Shown: positions 1 through 6,204 of the stretch, piece by piece
Position numbering within the stretch: the first letter of the stretch is position 1
How the letters are laid out: each line of letters begins with the position of its first letter
Assembly (NCBI GenBank): GCA_905372605.1
Contig: CAJPPQ010000035.1
Location: 1 to 10,523, forward strand
Length of the DNA stretch: 10,523 nt
Reading direction: 5' to 3'
Source of the DNA: Porphyromonadaceae bacterium
Lineage (GTDB): Bacteria > Bacteroidota > Bacteroidia > Bacteroidales > Paludibacteraceae
Program-made: the position numbers and the translations under genes
The notes under the pieces: model-generated
The model's database searches: none
What the model was told of the DNA's origin: nothing
Seen by the model: only the letters and a program-made list of their open reading frames with translations

Positions 1-31
1 CACCCCACTTTTTGATAAATTGATTATTCAT
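1..31 (-). CDS. Possible 5' end of a divergent gene, cut by the window edge
   Basis: Reading leftwards from an ATG at 31-29, ten codons are open to the edge (MNNQFIKKWG). An in-frame TAA at 37-35 means the frame cannot extend upstream past this ATG. A TAATTTTG box on the same strand at 72-65 lies where a Bacteroidota -7 element would give a short leader of about 25-30 nt. No convincing -33 TTG was found. Ten residues are too few to name a family. The call rests on the open frame, its start and the box position, and chance is a real alternative. Confidence 0.3.
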   Translation of the reverse strand, partial: MNNQFIKKWG

Positions 32-64
32 CGTTTACAGAACTTTTATTTTTTGTATGGAGTA

Positions 65-72
65 CAAAATTA
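65..72 (-). promoter_or_regulatory. Possible -7 box TAATTTTG for the divergent gene
   Basis: On the minus strand these bases read TAATTTTG, an exact fit to the Bacteroidota -7 consensus TAnnTTTG, 33 bp upstream of the ATG at 31. No TTG was found about 20 bp further upstream, so only half of the promoter is supported, and the spacer is A/T-rich enough for chance matches. Confidence 0.25.
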
Positions 73-238
73 ATATTATTATTCGAAAAGAAGAGATTCC
101 TCATCGAATAGCTACAAAGACAATTACGAATTAATTGTGTTGTATTGAGTAATATTTTAAGTGTGTATATACAACGCCTAAAATAGTTTGTATCTATATT
201 TTTTACGTCAAAGGGAGCGAAGAGTGGAAATTTATATC

Positions 239-246
239 TAATTTTG
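239..246 (+). promoter_or_regulatory. Possible pyrB promoter, -7 box TAATTTTG
   Basis: TAATTTTG fits the Bacteroidota -7 consensus TAnnTTTG and ends 59 bp before the pyrB ATG, implying a leader of roughly 50 nt. No TTG -33 element is seen at the usual 19-21 bp upstream, so the call is tentative. Confidence 0.35.
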
Positions 247-251
247 CTCAG

Positions 252-267
252 CCGTTTGCCGCAACGG
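252..267 (+). promoter_or_regulatory. Small hairpin in the pyrB leader
   Basis: CCGTT at 252-256 pairs with AACGG at 263-267 around a 6-nt loop, just downstream of the proposed -7 box. It would lie at the very 5' end of the pyrB transcript. No U-tract follows, so it is not a terminator or classical attenuator. It may stabilise the 5' end or be chance. Confidence 0.25.
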
Positions 268-305
268 GAATACACCTATCAAACAACGTTATAATATAAT
301 AATAT

Positions 306-1403
306 ATGCTTAGTAAGATACGTAGTCTGCTGGAAATAACAGATTTCAGCGTCGAAGAGTTGGAGAGCCTCGTACGGCTCGCAATGGATATAATAGCCAA
401 TCGTAGCAGTTACGCCGAGGCTTGCAAGGGTAAGAAGTTGGCAACTCTTTTCTATGAGCCGAGCACACGGACACGTCTGAGTTTCACCGCTGCAATGATG
501 GAGCTTGGCGGTAGTGTCTTGGGCTTCTCCGATGCTGCCGCCTCGTCTGTGAGCAAAGGCGAAGTAGTAGCCGATACCGTACGTGTGGTAGAGAAATTTG
601 CCGATATCATAGCTATGCGCCACCACAAAGAGGGAGCTCCGTGGGTCGCTTCGCAATATGCTTCAATACCTATCATCAACGCCGGCGACGGCGGGCATTG
701 CCACCCGACACAGACACTCGCCGATATGCTTACGATATATCGCAACAAAGGCAGATTCTCGAACCTTACCATAGGCTTCTGCGGCGATCTCCTATACGGA
801 CGTACCGTGCACTCACTCACTAAAGCTATGGGACGTTACCCCGGAGTGGAGTTTGTATTCGTATCGCCTCGAGAACTCGCTATCCCCGACTATCTGAGAA
901 AGGATATCGACAAGAAGGGCTATAAATACTACGAGACCGACAGCCTCGACGAAGTTATGCCCAACCTCGATATTCTCTATATGACTCGCGTACAGAAAGA
1001 GCGTTTCGATAGCGAAGAGAAATACGAGCGGCTGAAAAACAGCTTTATTCTTACTATGAATAAACTATTTTATGCCAAAAAAGATATAATAATACTCCAC
1101 CCTCTGCCAAGGGTAAACGAGATAGCATACGAGGTCGACTCTCACCCAGGAGCGTTGTATTTCGAGCAAGTACGCAACGGCAAATATATCCGTATGGCTC
1201 TAATATATACGTTGCTCAAATGGGCAGAAGAGGGCAAGCAGCCTACTGCGACAGACAATATCGTAGAAGCCTCGCCCTGTGGCAACCCACGCTGCATATC
1301 GACGGTAGAAGATGTACCTCCACTATACAAAGTTCTCGACGACGGCTCGAAGCACTGTATCTACTGCGATGCCTTAGAGGGCAGTTTCCAAAGAGCGGAG
1401 TGA
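306..1403 (+). CDS. pyrB: Aspartate carbamoyltransferase with fused PyrI-type zinc domain
   Basis: Catalyses carbamoyl phosphate + L-aspartate to N-carbamoyl-L-aspartate, the committed step of cytosolic pyrimidine synthesis. The catalytic part (residues 1 to about 306) has all the family motifs: STRTR 53-57 (carbamoyl phosphate), SKGE 83-86 (80s loop, reaching into the neighbouring subunit's active site), HPTQ 133-136, GRTVHS 165-170, TRVQ 227-230 and HPLP 265-268. E. coli PyrB is about 310 residues; this protein has 365. The extra tail holds C325-x4-C330 and C351-x2-C354. It aligns with the zinc site of E. coli PyrI (C109, C114, C138, C141), including a shared C-x4-C-I-S stretch. The PyrI nucleotide-binding domain is absent, and no pyrI follows. 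The start is the ATG after an A/T-rich run without Shine-Dalgarno, normal for Bacteroidota. ftsI follows 57 bp downstream. Enzyme identity is very secure; the zinc-domain assignment is strong by motif and spacing. Confidence 0.96.
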   Translation: MLSKIRSLLEITDFSVEELESLVRLAMDIIANRSSYAEACKGKKLATLFYEPSTRTRLSFTAAMMELGGSVLGFSDAAASSVSKGEVVADTVRVVEKFADIIAMRHHKEGAPWVASQYASIPIINAGDGGHCHPTQTLADMLTIYRNKGRFSNLTIGFCGDLLYGRTVHSLTKAMGRYPGVEFVFVSPRELAIPDYLRKDIDKKGYKYYETDSLDEVMPNLDILYMTRVQKERFDSEEKYERLKNSFILTMNKLFYAKKDIIILHPLPRVNEIAYEVDSHPGALYFEQVRNGKYIRMALIYTLLKWAEEGKQPTATDNIVEASPCGNPRCISTVEDVPPLYKVLDDGSKHCIYCDALEGSFQRAE

Positions 1404-1460
1404 TTTTACATTATTATACTAAAAAAGATAAAGCCCCTATAGCCGACAAAGTAGAGCAAG

Positions 1461-3611
1461 ATGGATACCAAAAACAGGATTAAAATAGGTTTCGCACTGA
1501 TATATCTGCTTTTTGTAGGGTTGTTTGCAGCATGTCTTTACGGCATAATAAAGATACAGTATATCGATGGCAATACTTGGGGCGATATAGGCACTACCAT
1601 CAAGAGCCTCAACAAACCACGCCGTATAGAACCGCTGCGAGGTACGATATATTGCTACAACAGCAAAGGCGAGAAGGAGATACTCGCCGCATCGATGAAG
1701 GTGTATAAGATATTCTTCAACGGACAACAGATGCATATAATAGAGAAAGACCTCAGCCAAAAGCGTCGTAAGAGTCCGAAAGCTGAGCGTTGGAAGTTCA
1801 ACCGCACCGACAGCATCAATAAGCTATCGGAGAGTCTGTCGGCATACTTGGGCGATGCCCCACCATCGTATTACAGAGCCAGAATAAACGAAGCGTATGC
1901 AAAGAAGAAAAAGGTACTCCTTACCCGACGTTATGTCGACTACCTACAACGCAAAGAGCTAATGAAGATGCCGCTATTCAATACCGGCAGGGGCAAGTAT
2001 ACCGACTGTATGGTATCGGAAGAGGTAAACCGACGTGTGCACCCTTACGGCGGTATGGCACTGAGGACGATAGGCGATCTCTTCGCCGACAAGAGCCGTA
2101 CGACAAGCGGACGCTTCGGCATAGAGTTGCAGTTCGACTCTCTGCTCAGGGGTATCGACGGCATAAGCAATCCGATAAAGATAAGCCGTAGTAAGACCGT
2201 ATACTACGACGATAAGAAGGCTATCGACGGAGCCGACGTTACTCTTACTCTCAACATAGAGATGCAAGAGATAACCCACTCTTGCCTACTGCGTCAGGCA
2301 CAAGCACTCGGTATAGAGCGAGGCTGCGCAATACTGATGGAGGTAGCCACAGGCGAGATAAAAGCCATAAGTAACCTGTATTACTCGCCGAGCGGTTACT
2401 TCGAGGGTGGTAATATGGCTATCGCCGACCTCAACCCGCCGGGGTCGACATTCAAGACACTATCGTTGCTCGTGGCTCTGGAGCGAGGTATAGTAGAACC
2501 GAATACGATAGTAGACTCCTACAATAAGCGTTACCCGCGAGTAACCGACCACAACCCAAACCCATCGTGGAGTGCGCTGACGGTATCGGACGTTCTCGCC
2601 TTTTCGTCGAACGTAGGCACGTCGAACATCATAGGCGAAGCTTACGAGAACCGACCGATGGATTTCGTAGCCGACATACGAAAGACAGGAGTAACCGAGC
2701 CATTCGACATACAACTGCCCGGAGCCACAGGCTTCAAGATAGGACCGATGAAATATTGGAACGTCAAAGACACCATCAATCGCACCGACTTGCCGACTCT
2801 GTCGTTTGGATACCAGACGGCAGTGCCGCCCATATATATGCTTCGTTTCTACAACGCTATCGCAAATGGAGGCAAACTGATAGACCCTTTTATAGTAAAA
2901 GAGATATCGGACAATGGTACTACCAAGCGTTTCCACGCCAAGACGGCAAGCCGCCCGATAGCATCGAAGAAGACTATCGCACAGCTGCAAGATATGCTAC
3001 GCAGCGTGGTAGAGAAGAAAGGCGGTACGGCATACAGTTGTCGTTCGTCGCGAGTGAGTTTCGCCGGTAAGACCGGCACAGCCGTCTTCTTTACAGAGGG
3101 ACACACGACCGACCAAGTGAGTTTCTGCGGATATTTCCCTGCTGACCACCCGTTGTACTCGTGTATAGTAGTGATGCAACGCCCCAATATCTGGGGGTCG
3201 CAGAGTGGAGAGGTTTTTCGCAATATAGCCGAGCAGGTGATGTTTGTACACAACTCGGGTACCAAAGCCCGTCTGCAAGACAGTATCAAATATCTGCCCA
3301 CAGCGGTGAAGCGAGGTAGAGGCGATGTGATGAAGTATCTTTTCCGACGTCTCGATGTAGATGCCGATATCCTCGGATACGAGTGGGTTATTGCCCGCAA
3401 CGACAGCAATCGTATCCGCACCGTAGAGTTGGAGACGATACAAAACCTCGTGCCCAACGTAGTGGGTATGGGGGCAAAAGACGCAATCTATCTTTTGGAG
3501 CGAAACGGACTGCGTACTCGGCTTGTAGGGCGAGGGACGGTACGGCAACAGTCGGTCGCCGCAGGCACAAGGATAGTAAAGGGGCAGACCGTCGGTCTTA
3601 CACTCGAGTAG
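1461..3611 (+). CDS. ftsI: Class B penicillin-binding protein (FtsI/PBP3 family) with PASTA domain
   Basis: A D,D-transpeptidase that crosslinks septal peptidoglycan on the outer face of the inner membrane, as partner of an FtsW-type glycosyltransferase. Residues 1-7 are cytoplasmic, about 8-31 are a single membrane anchor, and roughly 50-240 form the class B dimerisation domain (RRIEPLRGTIY near 54-64, RTIGDL at 202-207). The transpeptidase domain has the catalytic S329-x-x-K332, S382-S-N384 and K537-T-G539. About 660-716 is one PASTA domain (VPNVVGM near 664, GLRTRLVG, closing VGLTLE). The sequence resembles Bacteroides FtsI more than PBP2 (MrdA), including a conserved SFCGYFPAD segment. 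It begins 57 bp after pyrB with no terminator or promoter box seen between, so co-transcription is likely. The ATG lacks a Shine-Dalgarno but places the anchor correctly. In most Bacteroidota ftsI lies in the dcw cluster; here no mraZ, ftsL or murE flanks it, so this could be a relocated or second copy. Confidence 0.92.
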   Translation: MDTKNRIKIGFALIYLLFVGLFAACLYGIIKIQYIDGNTWGDIGTTIKSLNKPRRIEPLRGTIYCYNSKGEKEILAASMKVYKIFFNGQQMHIIEKDLSQKRRKSPKAERWKFNRTDSINKLSESLSAYLGDAPPSYYRARINEAYAKKKKVLLTRRYVDYLQRKELMKMPLFNTGRGKYTDCMVSEEVNRRVHPYGGMALRTIGDLFADKSRTTSGRFGIELQFDSLLRGIDGISNPIKISRSKTVYYDDKKAIDGADVTLTLNIEMQEITHSCLLRQAQALGIERGCAILMEVATGEIKAISNLYYSPSGYFEGGNMAIADLNPPGSTFKTLSLLVALERGIVEPNTIVDSYNKRYPRVTDHNPNPSWSALTVSDVLAFSSNVGTSNIIGEAYENRPMDFVADIRKTGVTEPFDIQLPGATGFKIGPMKYWNVKDTINRTDLPTLSFGYQTAVPPIYMLRFYNAIANGGKLIDPFIVKEISDNGTTKRFHAKTASRPIASKKTIAQLQDMLRSVVEKKGGTAYSCRSSRVSFAGKTGTAVFFTEGHTTDQVSFCGYFPADHPLYSCIVVMQRPNIWGSQSGEVFRNIAEQVMFVHNSGTKARLQDSIKYLPTAVKRGRGDVMKYLFRRLDVDADILGYEWVIARNDSNRIRTVELETIQNLVPNVVGMGAKDAIYLLERNGLRTRLVGRGTVRQQSVAAGTRIVKGQTVGLTLE

Positions 3612-3627
3612 CTAAGTTGAGATGTTG

Positions 3628-3665
3628 TTGAAGCGTTTAATCGTTGAATTGTTTAACTGTTGAAG
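3628..3665. repeat. Degenerate 16-bp tandem repeat in the ftsI/LRR spacer
   Basis: Two consecutive 16-bp units, TTGAAGCGTTTAATCG (3628-3643) and TTGAATTGTTTAACTG (3644-3659), match at 12 of 16 positions, followed by a partial third (TTGAAG). A 15/16 match to the first unit occurs at 6091-6106 in another gene-free stretch. It resembles an intergenic low-complexity repeat; function unknown. Confidence 0.5.
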
Positions 3666-3677
3666 TAGGGCGGAAAC

Positions 3678-3715
3678 AAAAAAGGAGCGAAAAATCCTTT
3701 CGCCCCTTCATTTTT
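3678..3715. terminator. Bidirectional intrinsic terminator between convergent genes
   Basis: Arms 3682-3692 and 3698-3708 form an 11-bp stem with a 5-nt loop. On the plus strand it has one A/C mismatch (3686/3704) and is followed by TTTTT at 3711-3715, ending the ftsI transcript. On the minus strand the same position becomes a U-G wobble, so the stem is unbroken, and a run of six U follows (complement of 3678-3683). It therefore serves both ftsI and the leftward LRR gene, and should work better for the latter. Confidence 0.75.
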
Positions 3716-3741
3716 ACTTCTTAATTTTTCATTCAAACGCG

Positions 3742-5727
3742 TTACCTTTTCACCATTTTTGCAATACTGCCGTCGGCTTTCACGGTGTAGACGCCTGCAG
3801 GTAGGTTAGCGACCTCGACACGGTCGGTATCGGTGGCGTGGGCTACCTCGGTGCCGTAGATATTATACACACGTATGGTGCGAGCAGTAGCCGAGAGGTA
3901 GAGCACGTCTACCACGGGGTTCGGGTAGAGTATGAACGGCTCTCTCAGAGCAGGAGACGACGGTATGTCTGTGGTAATGCATGCGTAATTGCCCGTAGTA
4001 GCTATATCGGTATTGCGGTCGAAGTATTGCACTTTCCAGTTCTTGAAGGTAGCGTTCTGTGCATTGGTAGCGACTACCGTAGCGAGGTCGGCTGCCAGAG
4101 CGTTTTTAGCAGGTTGTATCGAGCCTACAGCGATACCGTTGCGGTCGGGCAACGAGCAGTAGAGGTCGTCGAGAGCCTGTCGGGAGAAGGCATTGCCGTA
4201 GCACACCAACGACGTAAGCCGTCTGTTGCTACCGACAGAAAGTGAACTGAGACGATTCGAACTGCAGTCTAACTCGGTAAGAGAGCTATTGGCACCTACG
4301 TCGAGAGCATCAATTTTATTGAAGAAACAGTATAGATTCATTAGCTCCGAGTTGTGCTCCAGATCGAGTGCCGTCAGGCGATTGTACGAACAGTTGAGCC
4401 ATGTCAGTTGCTTATTGCTATCGACTCTGAGCGAGTCGAATTCGTTGAACGAGCAGTTGAGCCACCTTAGCTGTGTGTTGTGGCTGAGGTCGATTGCTTT
4501 TAGGTGGTTGTATGAGCAGTTGAGCCCTACGAGCTGTGTATTGCGGCTCAGGTCGAGCGAAGAGAGTTGATTGTAAAATAGGTTCAACATAGCGAGTTCA
4601 GGGTTGTGGCTTGGGTCTACTGCGGTAAGAACTGACCCGTTGCTGCCACAAGAGAAGTCGGATACGTCGCCGTATATGGTCATAATAGAGTCTGCTGCGG
4701 TGATGGCAAAGTTGCTGGGAGTATTGCCGTCGTACCAGTCGGTGCCTATCTCGACGGTATGCTCGCTGCTGCCGCTTGCTATCTTTATCGGTGTGGCTGC
4801 AGCGGCGGCTTTGAAGTCGAGCTTTATCGCTTCTCCGCTTTTGACTTTCAGCCTGATGTATCGATTCATATTTATACTTTTGCCACCACATATATAGCCG
4901 CCTGCCGTAGCGGGTATGTCGGTATCGTTTCGCGAAAAACGCACCTTCCAGTTTTTATTGGTGGCGTTGCTCTTGTTTGTGGCAATGACGGTAGCAAACT
5001 CCGACGAAGCGACGTCGTATAACGGCTCTATCGTACCTGACTCGATACCGCTACGGTCGGGCAATGAGCAGAAAATATCATCGAAGACCTCGCGAGTAAA
5101 GGCATTGCCATAGCATACCAATTTGCCGAGCTGTGTATTGTGGCTTATATTGAGCGAGTGGAGACGGTTGTACGAACAGTTGAGCTCGGCAAGTAGTCTG
5201 TTGCTATCGACCTCGAGCGAGCTTAGCAGGTTGGAGCTGCAATCTAAGGTCGTAAGCCGTGTATTGTGGCTTATATCGAGCGTAAGGAGCTGGTTGTACG
5301 AGCAGTTGAGCCCCGTAAGTTTCGTATTGTGGCTTAGGTCGAGTGAGGTTAGTTGGTTATAAAAGAGGTTCAGCACAGCGAGTTCAGTATTGTGACTCGG
5401 GTCGATAGCGGTGAGGTTTGCTCCGTTTATCATACAAGACAATGCCGAGAGATTGCCATATACGGTCATCGTATTACCGTCGGCAGCGAAGGCGAAGGTG
5501 CTGGGGATATTGCCGTTGTACCAGTCGGTACCAACCGTAACGGTAGTATCGCGGTTGCCGCTCTTTATCCGTACGGCTGTACCTGCCGCGTCTGCCTTGA
5601 AGTCGAGCTTTATTGCCGCTCCGTGGGCAACGGTAAGAGTGATATAACGATTCATATTCTGTGCCATAGTGGAGACACTTATCCAAAGTCCTACGGTGAG
5701 GGCTAATAATACTACTATTTTTTTCAT
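3742..5727 (-). CDS. Secreted leucine-rich-repeat protein with T9SS sorting domain, two duplicated modules
   Basis: Probably exported and attached to the cell surface or released by type IX secretion; its ligand is unknown. A signal peptide covers residues 1-22 (MKKI start, cleavage after TMA). Two homologous modules follow, about 25-280 and 287-583. Each has an N-terminal beta segment (MNRYI start, AIKLDFKA, GTDWY), then 21-residue leucine-rich repeats of the form LxxLDLSHNxxLxxLNCSYNx. A closing segment with CSLPDR-x-GI and KNWKV ends each module. Module 1 has 5 repeats (105-209) and module 2 has 7 (367-513). The C-terminus (about 595-661) is a T9SS type A sorting domain: YPNPVVD at 601-607, VYNIYG, LPAGVYTVK and a basic end KMVKR. 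It is transcribed leftwards and alone, ending at the terminator around 3680-3708. LRR and T9SS calls are firm; the biological role (adhesion or protein binding) is inference. Confidence 0.9.
   Translation of the reverse strand: MKKIVVLLALTVGLWISVSTMAQNMNRYITLTVAHGAAIKLDFKADAAGTAVRIKSGNRDTTVTVGTDWYNGNIPSTFAFAADGNTMTVYGNLSALSCMINGANLTAIDPSHNTELAVLNLFYNQLTSLDLSHNTKLTGLNCSYNQLLTLDISHNTRLTTLDCSSNLLSSLEVDSNRLLAELNCSYNRLHSLNISHNTQLGKLVCYGNAFTREVFDDIFCSLPDRSGIESGTIEPLYDVASSEFATVIATNKSNATNKNWKVRFSRNDTDIPATAGGYICGGKSINMNRYIRLKVKSGEAIKLDFKAAAAATPIKIASGSSEHTVEIGTDWYDGNTPSNFAITAADSIMTIYGDVSDFSCGSNGSVLTAVDPSHNPELAMLNLFYNQLSSLDLSRNTQLVGLNCSYNHLKAIDLSHNTQLRWLNCSFNEFDSLRVDSNKQLTWLNCSYNRLTALDLEHNSELMNLYCFFNKIDALDVGANSSLTELDCSSNRLSSLSVGSNRRLTSLVCYGNAFSRQALDDLYCSLPDRNGIAVGSIQPAKNALAADLATVVATNAQNATFKNWKVQYFDRNTDIATTGNYACITTDIPSSPALREPFILYPNPVVDVLYLSATARTIRVYNIYGTEVAHATDTDRVEVANLPAGVYTVKADGSIAKMVKR
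4189..4629 (-). repeat. Seven 21-residue leucine-rich repeats (module 2)
   Basis: Residues 367-513 of the LRR protein: seven back-to-back 63-bp units, each with L/I/V at fixed positions and an N-C-S-Y-N-like turn. Two units here have no counterpart in module 1. Confidence 0.85.
5101..5415 (-). repeat. Five 21-residue leucine-rich repeats (module 1)
   Basis: Residues 105-209 of the LRR protein: five back-to-back 63-bp units with the same pattern as module 2. The first (DPSHN...LFYNQ) and last (LVCYGNA) units match the first and last units of module 2, showing that whole modules were duplicated. Confidence 0.85.
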
Positions 5728-5813
5728 TTCATTCGAATGTATATCTGTTGTTAAAATTACATAAAGTATCGCATTAAAGACTTTGATAGGCTAAGACGGG
5801 AAGTGACATTATG

Positions 5814-5877
5814 TCGGTACGGCGATAGGTTCGGTACGTCTCCGAGGTGTCTCCGAGATGTCTCCGAGCTCGCCGTA
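5814..5877. repeat. Three 11-bp tandem repeats enclosed by an 8-bp inverted repeat
   Basis: GTCTCCGAG recurs at 5838, 5849 and 5860 with an exact 11-bp period (spacers GT, AT, CT). Just before it, TCGGTACG occurs twice (5814-5821 and 5831-5838). TACGGCGA (5818-5825) and TCGCCGTA (5870-5877) are perfect inverted repeats enclosing the cluster. The patch is G/C-richer than the surrounding spacer. It lies 87-151 bp upstream of the LRR gene start. It could be a phased protein-binding site or a structured part of the leader RNA. Confidence 0.65.
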
Positions 5878-6036
5878 AGGTAAAATATTACAAAAAAGCT
5901 TCTTTTTCTGCCAAATTGTCGGAAAAATCGGTAACTCGAGCCACGATTTTATCGCCAGAAAGATTAGGATTATTAACATTAACGATGTATACTCAAAGAG
6001 AGTGGTCATATCTATTGAGTTTGATATTAGCGGGAA

Positions 6037-6068
6037 CAAAGATAATATATTTTTTTGGCTATGCCAAA
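6037..6068 (-). promoter_or_regulatory. Candidate promoter for the LRR gene (TTTG - 20 bp - TATCTTTG)
   Basis: On the minus strand TTTG (6068-6065) is followed after 20 bp by TATCTTTG (6044-6037), an exact fit to the Bacteroidota -33/-7 promoter pattern in sequence and spacing. It lies between the upstream operon's terminator and the LRR gene and points at that gene, but 310 bp from its ATG. TATCTTTG also occurs on the same strand at 6169-6162, inside the terminator loop and without a -33 partner, so chance matches do occur here. Confidence 0.45.
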
Positions 6069-6069
6069 A
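6053..6069. promoter_or_regulatory. 17-bp dyad over the -33 element (possible operator)
   Basis: TTTTGGCTATGCCAAAA is a perfect odd palindrome (7-bp arms, 3-bp centre). Its right arm contains the -33 TTTG of the candidate minus-strand promoter. That position would let a dimeric regulator compete with or contact RNA polymerase. The regulator is unknown. Confidence 0.4.
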
Positions 6070-6137
6070 GATATGAAGGACGAAGAATTGTTGAAGCGTG
6101 TAATCGAATGTTTTGTATTGGGCGTTGCACAGTGGTT

Positions 6138-6179
6138 AAACAAAAAGCGACTACCCCATGGCAAAGATAGTCGCCTCTT
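6138..6179 (-). terminator. Intrinsic terminator of the lipoprotein/OmpA operon
   Basis: Reading leftwards, GCGACTA (6174-6168) pairs with TAGTCGC (6153-6147) around a 14-nt loop and is followed at once by TTTTTGTTT. The stem can be lengthened by A-U and G-U pairs with the flanking purine run and the U-tract. It lies about 30 bp after the stop codon of the OmpA-domain gene. Confidence 0.8.
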
Positions 6180-6204
6180 CAACAATATTACTAATTTTCA
6201 AATC

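Larger units (their letters stand above)
32..305. other. Spacer between the divergent start and pyrB
   Basis: About 270 bp, strongly A/T-rich in its left half, without a convincing gene. It contains the two opposed TAATTTTG boxes (72-65 minus, 239-246 plus). It also has two weak inverted repeats: ATTCGA/TCGAAT at 81-86 and 104-109, and ACAATTA/TAATTGT at 120-126 and 132-138. A short hairpin lies in the pyrB leader. The inverted repeats are of a size that A/T-rich DNA makes by chance. Confidence 0.6.
5728..6204. other. 477-bp non-coding region upstream of the LRR gene
   Basis: No convincing gene. From right to left, in the direction of transcription, it holds: the terminator of the upstream operon; a single copy of the 16-bp repeat (6091-6106); a dyad overlapping a promoter-like pair (6037-6069); a hairpin, AAAATCG/CGATTTT at 5924-5930 and 5944-5950 around a CTCGAG-containing loop; and a repeat cluster inside an inverted repeat (5814-5877). 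About 90 bp of plain A/T-rich sequence then leads to the ATG. If the promoter is right, most of this is a leader RNA of roughly 300 nt. Confidence 0.6.

Noticed and set aside
252-305. A pyrimidine-sensing attenuator or PyrR site in the pyrB leader
   Set aside because: Only one short hairpin without a U-tract is seen, with no alternative antiterminator pairing and no leader peptide; the leader is too short and A/T-rich.
1404-1460. A remnant of a separate pyrI between pyrB and ftsI
   Set aside because: The 57-bp gap is A/T-rich with no frame resembling the PyrI nucleotide-binding domain. The zinc-site cysteines lie inside the pyrB frame itself.
2460-3548. Long frames on both strands inside ftsI
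   Set aside because: All overlap the transpeptidase domain, whose three active-site motifs lie in the ftsI frame; the alternatives show no domains.
4226-5706. Several 80-120-codon rightward frames opposite the LRR gene
   Set aside because: They are antisense shadows of the leucine-rich repeats, giving S/L/E-rich repetitive strings. The minus strand has a signal peptide, regular LRRs and a sorting domain.
5809-6009. A 66-codon leftward frame (ATG at 6009) with a hydrophobic stretch just after the candidate promoter
   Set aside because: Its position is suggestive, but it crosses the 11-bp tandem repeats, which it reads in changing frames, and its tail is not protein-like. A leader RNA is a simpler reading; homologues with the same frame would revive it.
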